A DNA stretch of 64,000 nucleotides from Metaphire vulgaris. Taxonomy: Eukaryota; Annelida; Clitellata; Crassiclitellata; Megascolecidae. The stretch covers positions 548,501 to 612,500 of the forward strand of contig JACLAT010000046.1 of the NCBI GenBank assembly GCA_018105865.1, given 5' to 3'. A program made the translations under genes and the position numbers. Of this stretch, positions 10,874 through 22,151 are shown in pieces. The notes below the pieces were generated by a model. The model did not search any database and had not been told where the DNA came from. It saw only the letters and a list, made by a program, of their open reading frames with translations. Numbering within the stretch: the first letter of the stretch is position 1; each line of letters starts with the position of its first letter.

Positions 10874-11880
10874 ATGGAAAGATTGCCCTACTGTAGTATA
10901 TGTTGCAAATCATTCACTTGCATTAATAAACTCAAAATTCATAAAAGAATTCATACTGGAGAGAAACCATATATATTTGCAAATTGTGTGGCAAAGCGTG
11001 CAGTCAAAAAGGTGATCTTAAAATTCATAAAAGAATTCATACTGGTGATAAACCATATGTTTGTAAATTTTGTGGGAAGGCATATAGTAGAAAATGTCAT
11101 CTTAAAGAGCATGACAAAATTTTACACTGGGGTAAGGCCTTATGTGTGCGAAATATGCAGGAAAGATTTCACTCAACTAATCCACCTTAAAGTACACGAA
11201 AGAGTTCATACTGGCGAGAAACCATACCTATGCAAGTTGTGTAGGAAGACCTTTAGTAAAAAAAGGTGATCTTAAAGTTCATGAAAGAATTCATACAGGT
11301 GAGAGACCATACGTTTCCAAATTGTGTAGCAAGGCATACAGTGACAAACGTAATCTTAATCGCCATGAAAGAATTCATACTGGAGACAAGCCGTATGTTT
11401 GCAAAATATGTGAAAATCATTCAGACATTCAAACTGTCTTAAAGGCCATGTAAGAAGTCATTGTGGAGAAAAACCATATATTTGTAAAATATGCAGAAAG
11501 CATTCAGCCAATTAGGCCATCTTAAAGTTCATGAAATAAGTCATTTGGGAGAAAAGCAATATATTTGCAAAACATGCTCAAAAGCATTCAGTGACAAATG
11601 CACTCTTCAAGTTCATGAAAGAATTCAATCTGGAGTAAAGCCATATGTCTGTAAGATATGCACAAAGACATTCCTTCATTTACACAGTCTAAAAATTCAT
11701 GAAATGATTCACAATGGAAAGAAACCGTATTTAAGTTCTGTTTGTGGCAAAGTATTCAGTCGTAGAGATTATGTGACGAAATATCGCAAAATCCACCATG
11801 AACAAAAGCTACAGCATGTAAGCCACCACAGAATTTCTAAGATATATTCCAAAGATCATCACTTGAAGCATCTTAAAAAT
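10874..11880 (+). pseudogene. C2H2 zinc-finger array, frame-broken
   Basis: The block encodes about eleven consecutive Kruppel-type C2H2 fingers (Y-x-C-x2-C...H-x3-H) with TGEKP-like linkers, as in DNA-binding transcription factors. The frame is broken at about 10975 (extra AT in an AT run), 11120 (extra T), 11265 (extra A in an A run), 11415 and 11493 (single-base losses next to A runs). Between breaks the fingers are good, for example [19 protein letters not shown]. One finger has a serine for its second-position cysteine (YVSKLC) and the last two fingers lack zinc ligands. The first methionine at 10874 begins two codons before finger 1 and an in-frame stop lies just upstream, so the true N-terminus (perhaps KRAB- or BTB-like) is not here. 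It is either a recent pseudogene or a real gene damaged by homopolymer sequencing errors. The 3' end abuts a LINE fragment at 11885. Confidence 0.8.
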
Positions 11881-11884
11881 GGCT

Positions 11885-12800
11885 GCTTCTACTTCGGAGC
11901 GGAGGATTGTATAATCACAGTCACCGTCGGATATCCTGTTCTTGCGTTGAGATTCTTCAGTGATTTGTGGTCACCTGTTCCCTTGTATCCATACAAGTGT
12001 TGGGCGTAGTCTGTCCATCGCTTGTCAATTTCTTCGTCGGTCCTTAACGGAGTTCCATCTTCGTTGTCAATTGTTCTTGGTGTTGTTTTCCAATCCCCTG
12101 CTATTTTTTCTATCAATTTGAATGCTTCCCTGAATGCTTCCGGACTACTTGGTAGCCCTGGTTCACCGACTTCCGTCTACTAACAGGCGTCTTCAGCTCA
12201 GACCCGGGCGGGATGTTAAGTTGGTCGTTCCTCCTCCTTCACGGACGGTGAAATTTGGAGAAAGATCGTTCATGCAAGGAAATGCTATTCTTTGGAATGC
12301 GTTACCTTGTGACGTAACAAGAGAGTCGAACCCGGAATTATTCGCAAAGAAACTCAAAACTCAACCTTGTCGGACGTCGTACGAACTGTAAAGCGCTCCT
12401 GACTTTGGCCTTTTCCCATGTTTTTTGCGCTATAGAAATTGACTTGTTAACTAACTAACTAACTAACTAGATGTGAGTTGTGCATGTGCCTCTGCTCCTC
12501 CTCACAGGACTCTTCCAGCCATCTCCTTTTATCGCGCCTAGCGCTTTTATTGACTTGCCTGCATAGGTCACGGTATAGTTCCTCCTTCTCAGGTGACTAT
12601 AGTGTTTGAGTCTTTTTGCTTTGCCTCTTTCCTCAACAAGTTTCATAGTAACTGATCCAATCCATGGTTTTTTTAGTTGTTCTTTTGTTCGTCAGCGGAT
12701 TGTCTGCTGTTCCGCGTACAGCGAGTCTTATCTTTTGGTGAGCCTGGATGTTCGGGTTCTCCGTCAGTAGCCGTCTTGTTACCTCTTCTGTCATTCAATG
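11885..12800 (-). pseudogene. RTE-type LINE, linker region between endonuclease and RT
   Basis: On the minus strand 12116-11889 reads KLIEKIAGDWKTTPRTIDN followed by LRTDEEIDKRWTDYAQHLY, the linker that precedes the reverse transcriptase in RTE-type LINEs. The upstream part of the same linker is at 12465-12800. The two are separated by a family B LINE fragment inserted at 12137-12470. Endonuclease and RT catalytic domains are both missing. It is a truncated dead copy. Confidence 0.75.
12137..12470 (+). pseudogene. LINE family B, 3' fragment nested in an RTE LINE
   Basis: Frame shows LPDYLVALVHRLPST, KLVVPPPSRTVKFGERSF and ILWNALP, then a stop near 12390 and an AACT-repeat tail. It is nearly identical to 4638-4965 and begins at the same base. 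It interrupts the minus-strand RTE fragment around it. Confidence 0.85.
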
Positions 12801-12889
12801 TTATAGTAGGCCTACATTATTATAGTAGATTCGAATCCTGATCTTTGGGAAAATATTTGCAGGCGATATGACAGCTATGCCAAGAGAAA

Positions 12890-13290
12890 GGTATTTTTAC
12901 AATGAAGCAGTATGATCGAACCAGAGGACAGAGCATGAAACTGTTCAAGAAACGGGTTGGGAGCATAGGCAGATTTATAGCTTAATATTTGGGTAGGCTA
13001 GCATGGGAGTCTGGGAGTGCCATCCAGCACGCGTGCCATCCATCACGCGTGCCATCCAACAGACCTGGTGTTGATGGAAAAACATTTTTTTGTTTTGGTG
13101 GGATTAGTTGGGTAGGCTTAAGCCTACCCTAGCCTTTAATAAAATCCGCCTATGGTTGGGAGACACAAACAGCACTTTTTTAGTGCAAGAGTGGTGGACA
13201 GGTGGAATGAACTGGATGAGATGACAGTAGCGGCCACAACTGTGCACGAGTTCAAGATAAACCTCAATAGTTTATGATATTAGATTGGAC
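12890..13290 (+). pseudogene. LINE RT C-terminal fragment, interrupted by a MITE
   Basis: Read across the MITE at 12964-13154, the frame gives TRGHSMKLFKKRVGRHKQ, then FSARVVDRWNELDE and VHEFKINL. This is the standard end of an L2/CR1-like LINE reverse transcriptase. Nothing upstream of it survives. Confidence 0.75.
12956..13162. mobile_element. hAT-type MITE, CATAGGCRGATTT family
   Basis: Body 12964-13154 (191 bp). The left end is CATAGGCAGATTTATA and the right end complements CATAGGCGGATTTTAT. A perfect duplication GTTGGGAG lies at 12956-12963 and 13155-13162. Inside, a 17-bp unit GTGCCATCCAKCACGC is repeated about three times at 13017-13062. Confidence 0.9.
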
Positions 13291-13310
13291 GGAAACAGCA
13301 GTGGTTCTCA

Positions 13311-13747
13311 CACAGGGCAGTCCCTACTGAACCACTTTAAGCCTTGTTATATTATATTATATTATTATACTATTCTGAGATTAAGATAGCGAGTAACCTT
13401 ATAAAGTTTAGGTGGCGACCCGTCACACTATGATGCATAGTCTTTCCAGAAAGGTTTTCAATAGAAGAATGAAGTATTTATCCAGTTTGTGCTTCTGAGT
13501 TTCATTAAACAGAGAGATTTCAAAACAACAAAAATAAAAGAACCCTAACTACAAACTTCCAAGTGTCCTCCTAATTAATTAACTTTAACATTTAATTATA
13601 GAAAAAGGTCCAGTGCAGAGAATTTTCTTAGCTCTAACTAAACTAAACGTTACCATCTAAACGGACAATATTATCCGACATAAAGTCAAAATACTTAATT
13701 AAGACTATACGCTACTCAACTATATAAAGGCGAGCTCAACATGAGTC
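13311..13747. other. Presumed 3' flank of the chromoshadow gene
   Basis: No coding sequence seen. On the minus strand an ATTAAA near 13591-13596 could serve as a weak polyadenylation signal for the gene ending at 13748. Confidence 0.35.
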
Positions 13748-15403
13748 TTAGGCGTCTTCATCACTTCGTCTGCGCCAGCTGATCTCCTGTTCGTAAAAGT
13801 CTACGATTAGCTCAGGGCATCGAACTTTGGCCTCATAGGCTGCTACAAGATCTGCCTCGTCGGAACCTCTCCTTTAACATTCAAAAGGATAGGATTTAAA
13901 CATGCAGTAGATGACAAATGTTCACAACATTTTGGAATTAGCCAACGGCTACAGTACATTCAATGGCATAGACTGCAAGCGTTAAACAATGCCACTGACT
14001 GAAAACATTATTCATGAATAGCGCACTTGAATAGGCACAAAATCAAGCACATAAAGCCAGTCTCTCAGGAGGAGTGCAAGGCACAACATCCTGGCCTAAA
14101 TGTTCTATCAAGAAATAAAGAAACAATATTTTGTACAAGACTGGTGGGTGAGTCAGGTCGACTGTCCGATGCATGTGGAACCTATTTAGCCAGTTGGGTG
14201 AGTAAGACAGCAAACTGCCGCTAAATTACGACGGGGCAAACATCCTTGTCACTAGAAATTGGTAATTTTGCCACTAACATTTCTTGGGGTTGTACCCATA
14301 GCGCTGCGTACAGCGTGTTACTCGGCGTGCCACGTGTGGGGTGGATGTTGCCAATTTAAAGAACAATAATGAGAGTTAAGCCTGGAAAGACTATTCTATT
14401 CTACTGCATTCTATTCCCTGGATAATTTACTGAACGCTATAGTATAGCTGGAGCCAAAGTATTAACATCAATAAGATACCATTTCATAAGGTACTTCAGC
14501 CCTCCGCTGCCGTGAGTTGCGCCGAGAACGCCGAGAACGCGTTCCGGCTCAAGGCCTCTTTCAAAGCCACATGGTTCCTTCTCATCCTGCAATAACAAGC
14601 CAAGATAGACATGCACTCGAATCAGAAGCAGCAGGTTTGATATGCTTCTCAATTATTGCTCGGCTACTGAAAAATTGCTAACAGAAATAGAGCACTAATG
14701 CGCAGAAATATCTGGTAAGTGATGGAAAAAATAATTGCCCGATTCAATAGTGTCACTGCAACTCATACAAATTATAGGTAGCTAAAGGTGGGTCCCGTAC
14801 TCGAGTCCGAGCGTCGGGTTCCGGCGCTTACCTCCGGTCTAGGCAATCAGCCACGTAGGTGGTATAATCCATTAATCTTGGGCAGGTTGCCAATACTTTC
14901 CTCAGACCCACGTTTTACCTCGCAACTTAACGCTGCTCCTCAATTTACCACCGCCCTCTAGCGAATAAGGTTGAGTCAACCTTAGGGCTCCTGCAGGAAA
15001 TGAACCCGCGACCTTCTGCTCCATCGTCCAGCGTTGTTACCACTCTTCTAGCTTCCCGCCCCAAATTATACACAGATGCTAATATAAAGAAGATCCGATG
15101 ACATAATTGCATAAAAGCAGTTCATAACTGAAAGCAATGCTCTCTAGTCCAAAGACTTAACTACACATTTTTATCAGGGAAAGGTAAACAATTCTGTAAT
15201 AAATTTGAATGACAATACTTAAGGAAAATGTTGAGTTCATCAACATTCAACAATCCAGTTTCTAGTTAATTAATAGCAAACAATTCAATGCTCACCTTAT
15301 CTTCCACTTTTTCCACTTGTTCCATTTTCTCCACCTTTTCCAGTGACACCACTTTTTCAACCTTTACCACTTGTTCCATGTTTTCGACCTTTTCCAGTGA
15401 CAT
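13748..15403 (-). CDS. HP1-like chromoshadow-domain protein, three exons
   Basis: Exons on the minus strand are 15403-15296, 14586-14480 and 13871-13748, spliced with GT-AG borders (donors GTGAGC and GTATCT, acceptors TTGCAG and TTAAAG). Phases agree: phase 0 at the first junction, and at the second the tryptophan codon is split TG|G. The product is 112 residues. Residues 37-108 are a chromoshadow domain like that of heterochromatin protein 1 (CBX1/3/5): FERGLEPERVLG, LKYLMKW, SDEADLVAAYEAKVRCPELI and VDFYEQEISW appear in the family order. In the family this domain dimerises and binds PxVxL peptides in heterochromatin. The first 36 residues are two near-repeats of SLEKVEKMEQV, and an in-frame stop lies just upstream of ATG 15403, so no chromodomain is encoded unless a further upstream exon is used. 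Intron 1 holds a SINE. The chromoshadow identity is firm; the complete gene structure is inferred. Confidence 0.86.
14768..15070 (-). mobile_element. tRNA-derived SINE in intron 1 of the chromoshadow gene
   Basis: Body 14777-15061. On the minus strand it begins with RNA polymerase III boxes: A box TAGAAGAGTGG and B box GGGTTCATTTCC. A 9-bp duplication CAAATTATA flanks it at 14768-14776 and 15062-15070. It is related to the SINE at 39543 and the fragment at 16480. Confidence 0.85.
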
Positions 15404-16107
15404 ATCCAACCATCAATTTAAAAACCATAAAACACAACACTTAACGGAAATAAATATAATTTGTCAACAAATTCTTCAAAATGTTAAAATAATGACCTGT
15501 CCACTCATGAGCGCCCAGAAAAGGCTTTCAAGGGGGAGAACACAATGGTCATGGAAATTTTTCATGCAAAACAATGGTCACGGTTAATATTTTAGCAAAT
15601 TTCAGCCTGAAAATATCGGTATTTGCATTTTCCACAGGTGACAAGTGCATCCTCTTGCCCAATTGTGTGAGAGCCCACGTACAGTCCACTCCATGCGCGT
15701 AGATGACAGAACATTTGCAGTCGTTACCAACATTAAGTTAACTTTTTAATATAGGTCTATTTAAAGCAAGAATGAACCTAACAATTTAATGTAAGAAAAT
15801 AATCAGAGAGTGAAAGATTTCAGCAAATGCACACACACACACATACACACGCATTTTCGCCTCGTTTACTTACACCCGCTGATCAAAAACCAATGCATTA
15901 ATATAGAAGCGTTATATAAATGGAAGTCAAATTTTCGGTTTTTGCAGATTTGTTAAACTAGAAAATTTTAAAAAACTCATCTTTATTTATGGACTTTCTT
16001 TTACTCTGCTTAGCACACTATATCACATACGCACTGAGGGGGAGGGGTTCACCGATTTAGGGGATCTTGCGTACGAATTCGTACAGGCGTCTCGACTGAA
16101 TTTGTAC
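15404..16107. other. 5' flank of the chromoshadow gene, nothing recognised
   Basis: Presumed promoter and 5' untranslated region, but no TATA box or initiator can be argued. A short AC run lies near 15831-15850. Confidence 0.35.
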
Positions 16108-16235
<128 letters not shown>

Positions 16236-16479
16236 TGCGTACAATTATTATATACAACCGCTCACGAGAATTTGTTCAGACGGAAGGGGGGAGGAGGCGA
16301 TTGGGAAACGTCTAGACAATTAGGTGAACATTCAAGTGGGCATAAATGGACATAGTCTCGCCTTAATAGGCATTAGGCACACCACAGCCTCAGACACTGC
16401 ACGCTGTATACGGCGTTCACTCCTGTTTTAATACGGCCAAGCACCAATGTTATTCATCCCATTTTTGTACCAACGGTAA

Positions 16480-16612
16480 AGATATAGGTCCCGTACTCGA
16501 GTCCGACCGTTGGGTTCCGGCGCTTATCTCCGGTATGGATAATCACCGACGTAGGTGGTATAAACCATTAATCTGGGGTAGGTTGCCATTACTTTCCTCA
16601 GACCCACGTTCA
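16480..16612 (-). mobile_element. SINE fragment, 3' part
   Basis: Matches the 3' half of the SINE at 14777-15061 (GGTCCCGTACTCGAGTCCGA and CGTAGGTGGTATAA shared). The tRNA-like promoter half is absent. Confidence 0.8.
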
Positions 16613-17291
16613 TACCAATACGAAACATTTTTGCAATGGAGGCTGAAGGTAAATGAGGAAATAACAATTTTTTAAAATGATACTGAATTAAATAATGCAA
16701 TTTTTACTACTTTATCTTTTTTAAAACTTAATCAGAAAATTAATATATATATATATAGGCCTAACTAAGAATACGTACAATTCGAGGCTGTCTTCTTCGG
16801 GGACGCAGGTCTCGTGATTTTCTCAGCGCTGTCTGACAAGCGGTCGGCAGCTTACTCGGGAAATAATTATGACGGTCGCTTCAGAATTGTCGCCCTAGCA
16901 CTCCCTTTAACTGTCGTGCGTACTGTCAGTTGGCATTCACAGAAAGTTTGACAGTGGGTGCAAAGCAGGGTCATGTGACGAAATAAGGAAAATTACTGTG
17001 GAAGATTGGCAAGATCTATTGGGCCAATTATAAATAATTTCGTGCCACATATAAGTTCGCCGAATTCTTAGATAAATTCATATTTTAACTACACTGTAAG
17101 TACTAGTGTATTGTTACTACAGTTAATTGTTAGGCCTACTTTTAATAGTTTTATTTTTTTCATCTTAGTGTTGCAAATATTTCAGGGGTTCAAACCCCGT
17201 TAACGCCCCTAGTGGCTTTCACTCAGGCAGTAATGCTTCCGAAGCCACTTTAAATCACGCTAAGTTTTTGCATCTATTGGCTGGAATTTGA
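16613..17291. other. No gene recognised
   Basis: A short AT run lies at 16743-16755. GGGGTTCAAACCCC near 17188 resembles a pol III B box and may be a SINE remnant. Nothing else is supportable. Confidence 0.4.
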
Positions 17292-17493
17292 TGTAGAAGC
17301 AGTGTTTATTCTAGGCCTTCTTAGGGGGAGGAATCCCCCACAAAAAAGTTTTAAAATCCCCCCCCCATTATTTTAGGTGTTGGCTGGGAATGGAGATCCC
17401 CCCAATCATGTGGAAAGTCAAACCTTGCCCCCCCCAAACATTTCAAAACCCCCCTCCAATGTCAAGAAGGCTAGAATAAACACTGTGTAGAAG
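17292..17493. mobile_element. hAT-type MITE, CAGTGTTTATTCTAGG family
   Basis: Body 17300-17485 (186 bp), ends CAGTGTTTATTCTAGGCC and its near complement. Perfect duplication TGTAGAAG at 17292-17299 and 17486-17493. The interior is C-rich. Related copies are at 57505 and 56270. Confidence 0.92.
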
Positions 17494-17978
17494 TAGTAAT
17501 CCTGGTTTCCTGGTTTGGGTTAAGATATTAGTGCATCTTTGGTTATCCTTTCCAATTGTATTTTGAGACGAGATGTATTTCAAGGTCAGGGGTAATTTGT
17601 GGAGAGCTTTGATCTTGAAAATTAAATTAAGATTCTAATTTTAAATTATTAGGATTGATCCATGGATGCTACGTACAGTTTATTCTGTCTTTCAGCCTCT
17701 TGCGGCCAGCTGCCATGAAATGACACTTCTTTGAATGATTTTTCCTGTTCCTCTTTAAGCGATGTAAGCTGTAGAGTGACGTTGATCACTTGTTTTATAT
17801 CGATACAATTTTAGATGCTTTAAATTATTTTTAAGAAGATTATTAAGTTCATAAAATATCAAATGCTACTTTTAAATTGTCCATAGGTTTAGGAAGAGAG
17901 AAAACGTGATGAGGCAATAATGAAAATTAAGAAATTTTCAAGTAGAATGGCTATACAGTAACCGAAAAACAACGTAGG

Positions 17979-18043
<65 letters not shown>

Positions 18044-18594
18044 ATCGAGTAGACATTATCATCTGCATTTAACTAACTTAAAAGAAAAACTGTCACACTA
18101 GGGTTATTGTAGCGCACGATTTTATGGACCCGTAGAAAGTATTATCTACAATTCAATGTTAAATCACATTTCTTTTCTTTCACAAGATTTTTAAGAGAAA
18201 GCGAGCAAAACGGTTCAAGTAAGCAGTGGTACACTGTACCATAAAACATACAACACTCTTATAAGAGGTATCATACTGCCATTACTGGCTGCTTATTCAT
18301 AGCCACCCAAAATATGGCAATTCGCAAAGCACAGTGCAGAAGCAGGAATTTACACGAATTCTAAACTTGAAAATAACTATCTTATTATGACTAGCCTCTT
18401 AGCCTTTTAATACACACTCTTCTTAACTTAAACGATTTTAACATAATAATGAGACCCTCACAGAAAGAATGAAGGGAGAAAAGACTACCAAAGGAAGCCC
18501 TATACATAGCCTACACATTAGTAAGTTCGCCAGAAACGGAGTTTAATCTAAAACAATCTGTTTATTAAGTCAGGTTTCGCTGCGATTAAATTGT
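17494..18594. other. No gene recognised; (AT)n at 17974-18041
   Basis: Contains one long AT microsatellite and otherwise AT-rich sequence with no supportable gene. Confidence 0.5.
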
Positions 18595-18970
18595 AGCGAT
18601 TGACCACAATACACCACAGCGCATCATCTCTCGAAATTTTCGTCCGTGCTTTTTCAGATGCTGCACCAGAACTTTGGAACTCAATTCCAGCATCCATCCA
18701 CTGTCTAAACCATGGTCAAATAACAAATTCTGAGTCACAATGTCCTTCCATTCTTGCAACATCTCCTCAAGTTTTTCTTTCTAAACTAAACACATTTCTC
18801 TTCACAAAATCATTTCGTCCATGGCTGTAACGTCCAAACCAGAATGACCATATGTATTAAATGACTCTGAATGAAATTACCCCACATTTAGCTATAGCTA
18901 CTTCGTACCAAGATTAAGCGCCTAGGAATAATAAGCTACTGCGCTTTGGTATATTGTGGCGATAGGCAGT
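18595..18970 (+). pseudogene. LINE family A, RT C-terminus and 3' end
   Basis: The frame at 18600-18830 reads VRAFSDAAPELWNSIPASI, then SPQVFLSKLNTFLFTKSF, the usual last block of an L2/CR1-like LINE protein. The family A 3' region follows to about 18970. It is 5'-truncated. Confidence 0.85.
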
Positions 18971-19358
18971 TATGAACAAAGTGTGCCGAGGTAATATCAC
19001 TGCATCAGCGTCTATTTTTACTGTAATACACATGTGTTGTGTGCAAATCAGTCGTCACTTGCTTATTATGTCTTCTAGCGCTCATGATATTTTGGAAAAG
19101 GAATCTCAACGGAATTTCTAATTATAGAAGAAGGCTTATTTGAAAGCTTCAATAAAGCGGGAACCTCGAATCCATGTATCAGGGATTGAAAGAGATTATA
19201 AGAGATTAGAATAAGCTTAGACTGGATTGAAGTCAGCAAATTCAGTCATCCACAGTCAAAGAAAGAGTTCTTACGCTGCGTCGTCTCGAAACAGAAATCG
19301 TCTTCAGTGAGTCATTGTTTGCGTCTCTTTCCTCGCCTCCTAAGCCCCGAAACAATAC

Positions 19359-19360
19359 AC

Positions 19361-19419
<59 letters not shown>

Positions 19420-19546
19420 GTGTGTGTGTGTGTGTGTGCGTGACTCTGATAATAATCACCAGGGAAGACGCACCGTCTGTATGTGCGACTGTGTCACGTG
19501 TGGATGTCAGCCTTGACCAAGGGCCAAGGGCTCCAGATTATGTATG

Positions 19547-19582
<36 letters not shown>
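19359..19582. repeat. (AT)n(GT)n and (AT)n microsatellites
   Basis: An AT array passes into GT at about 19416-19440, and a second AT array follows at 19549-19582. Open frames here are repeat artefacts. Confidence 0.95.
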
Positions 19583-19583
<1 letters not shown>

Positions 19584-19884
19584 GTGAACTTATTACGAAG
19601 GAAGGAACTTGTTATTATTATGGATATTATTATTATTATTAACTGTCGGATTGATCAATCTTTGATGTGTAGTGTATGTTGATTTAACTTGTGTCCGTAT
19701 TTACCCTGTATCTATAAAAGGATGCGTGTTATACTTGAGTATTCTATGGTATATGATCTGATGTCGCCGATGTAATCATTGTTCCAGTGTGCTGTCTAAA
19801 TACGGTCTTATTCATAGGCCTAAGGCGTAAGTCGTTAACAGTCACATTAATCCAAGTCAAAACAACTCTTTATAAGTAATATTG
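19583..19884. other. No feature recognised
   Basis: Short ATT run near 19625. No gene seen. Confidence 0.4.
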
Positions 19885-20885
19885 CACTGGTCTACATTTT
19901 GAAAAAAATGTTCTGCTGACCTAAGTATTTTTGCTGATTTACCCAAATGAAAAGTGCTGATTCCAGATATAAAGTCAAAAATATGCAATACTTCCATTTT
20001 TTTCGCAAATAATGAATGATTTATTAGAGGTGTTACAGTCAAATATCAATATATTCAAAATTCTGAAGATGCGATAACACGTAATATATTTTATGCAAGC
20101 AAAAATGAGCCAACCGTTTAACCAAGAGAGCAATAAGAGCAATAGCTAGCTATCTAAATTTTAATTTTAGGCAGGAATCTCTCTTCTCTTTTTGGATACT
20201 CTGTTATAGTTATGATCACAGTTGTCACGCTGTAAACACCAACAGTAGTCTGCCATCATATACGAGTTCCATCTGCCTTGATACCTACGATCCATGGTCT
20301 TGATTTCTTGATGGAAGCGTTCTTCTTGTTCTTCAATCATAGCTACAAGATTTGAAGGGAAGTCGTTCACATGACTATGAAGGAAATGCAACTTGACAGT
20401 CATGTTTGCTCCCAGACTTCGATAAGCAATCAGCAAAACTAAAAGGTCATAATTCTCGGCTCTGAGATTGCCAAGAAAGTCATTAATCAGGTCGGAAAAG
20501 CATCTTGTTACAACAATCACATCCCATTGATTCAATAAATCCTCTGATGTTGATGCAGTAGGCATAGACAAACTTTTCCACATGGAGATATTTAAGAAGA
20601 TCTTTCTCTCTGCCACAATACATAAGCATGGTTCCTATAGAGTCAACAGGTTCTATTCCTTCAGTCTTCAATCCAGTAACTCTGCTGACGACACTTCGGT
20701 AGATCAAGATCTCGTATAAGGACATTCAGCTCAGCTTGGTTGAATGGTTGGCGCATTCTAGCATCAACTTCTGGGGCCACGAAATCTTCGTCATCGGTGT
20801 ATGTTGACTGATAGAATTCATCGTCGTCGGAAACTTCCAAAGTAGTGCAAATAGGTACAGGAACTTCGTCACAGTGAGCAACCGG

Positions 20886-21158
20886 TCTCAGAGCAGTAGC
20901 ATAGCATGCCAATGGCTACTATGGGTCGAGCCATGGGCGGCACACACGAACGGGGCGGCAAATTGAGCGGCGATTACGTTTTTTGCTTGTCAGGTTGTCG
21001 AAGAGTTTTGGCGAAGGGGCGGCAAAACTTAGAAGGGGCGGCAAATTCGGCCGCGACGACCTTTCTTTGCTTGTCAGTTATAATAGAAGCAGGATGGGGC
21101 GGCATTTTTTCCAGGAGCCATGGGCGGCACGAGACCACACTACGCCACTGTCTCAGAG
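20886..21158. mobile_element. hAT-type MITE inserted in transposon coding sequence
   Basis: Body 20894-21150 (257 bp), ends CAGTAGCATAGCATGCC and the complement of CAGTGGCGTAGTGTGG. Perfect duplication TCTCAGAG at 20886-20893 and 21151-21158. It is the same family as 31270-31534 (both contain CCATGGGCGGCACAC). It splits the transposon reading frame after the VPMVWREP block. Confidence 0.93.
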
Positions 21159-21549
21159 CAGAGGGAGAGATTTGAGTACTGTTTCGAAGATTTTGTCTTT
21201 GTGAACATGCCTGCAACATTTACCAGGCAGAAGTAACAGTCATCAGCATGGTTCCAAGGCTCTCGCCACACCATTGGAACTCCAAAGCTAAAACTTTTTC
21301 TCTCACCTTTAGTCCACTGTCTGACGTTTTCAACACATGTTCTGCACACTTTATGTTGTGGCCAAGGTTTTCCTGATCACCCAATTTAACTCCGAAATAT
21401 GCATTCTAAGCTTTATGCACAAATTCAAACACACTTATCCTTTGCTTAGGTGTTGTAAAACAACCACAAATGTAAAAAAATGTCAGGATCATTCCTGAAC
21501 CGTCCACGAGGTGTTTGAGTGCTGGATGACATATTCCACAGAAATCTAG

Positions 21550-21629
21550 TTAACTCCTTAACTGGGGATCCCGGATATATCCGTCCATTTTACATTGAGT
21601 TACAGTTAAATACACGGTTAAGGGGTTAA
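21550..21629 (-). mobile_element. 72-bp TTAA element, copy C
   Basis: Body 21554-21625 with TTAA on both sides. It is in the opposite orientation to copies A and B; one terminal base differs (CTCCTTAAC). Confidence 0.92.
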
Positions 21630-21915
21630 TAGAGTTAAATTTGCTGCGACTGGTAAGCCTCATGAACGACTGAATGCTACCGTCAGTTTAACGCTGCTTA
21701 TACAGATCTATAGCCATAATATGCTGACGTCTGCAGTTTAAAACTGCCTATTAAGCTAATGTACTAATATGTAAACAGTAAATGAGTAGACAGCGTTTTG
21801 CAGAAAAACACTGGATGTGACTGGAGGAAACGGGTGTGATTTTTGGATTCAGCACACCAAAATGCAAAAAGATCTCATGTTATCTTCAAGTCAGTAAAAT
21901 TGATATAGACCAGTG

Positions 21916-22151
21916 TTCTCACTGTGGTGTAGGCTATCCCCATTAAATTTAAACTATTGAAAGCAGTATATTGAACAAATGTGGCAAATTTACGCCTTTT
22001 TATTCTTAAACTAATACGATGTTGTACCTGCAAATTTATTGTTTGCCTTTTTCTTGTTATGTACTTTAATCATATTAATCATAAGTTGCTTGTTGGGAAT
22101 CGAATTTCAAACAGTTTTATCAATAGTCGTTCATCTGTGACAGAATTAAAT
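21916..22151. other. No feature recognised
   Basis: AT-rich and without recognisable content. Confidence 0.4.

Larger units (their letters stand above)
19885..21915 (-). mobile_element. Transposon with CACTGGT ends, copy 1, defective
   Basis: The ends are CACTGGTCTACATTTT at 19885 and the complement of CACTGGTCTA at 21906-21915. The flanking triplets TTG and TTC differ by one base. Minus-strand coding remnants run from about 21350 to 20167: SFGVPMVWREPWNHADDCYF, then RPVAHCDEVPVPICTTLEV, then LINDFLGNLRAENYDLL, MTVKLHFLHSH, EEERFHQEI-like and RYQGRWNSYMMADYCWCLQ. I recall this protein family as common in predicted invertebrate proteins but cannot name it. The middle of the protein is deleted, frames are broken, and it is interrupted by a MITE (20894-21150). 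A 72-bp element (21554-21625) sits in its 5' flank. Ends of CACTR and a short duplication recall EnSpm/CACTA elements; that assignment is an inference. Confidence 0.65.

Noticed and set aside
17186..17205. Possible tRNA gene
   Set aside because: A B-box-like GGGGTTCAAACCCC is present but no A box or cloverleaf arms could be built; more likely a SINE remnant.
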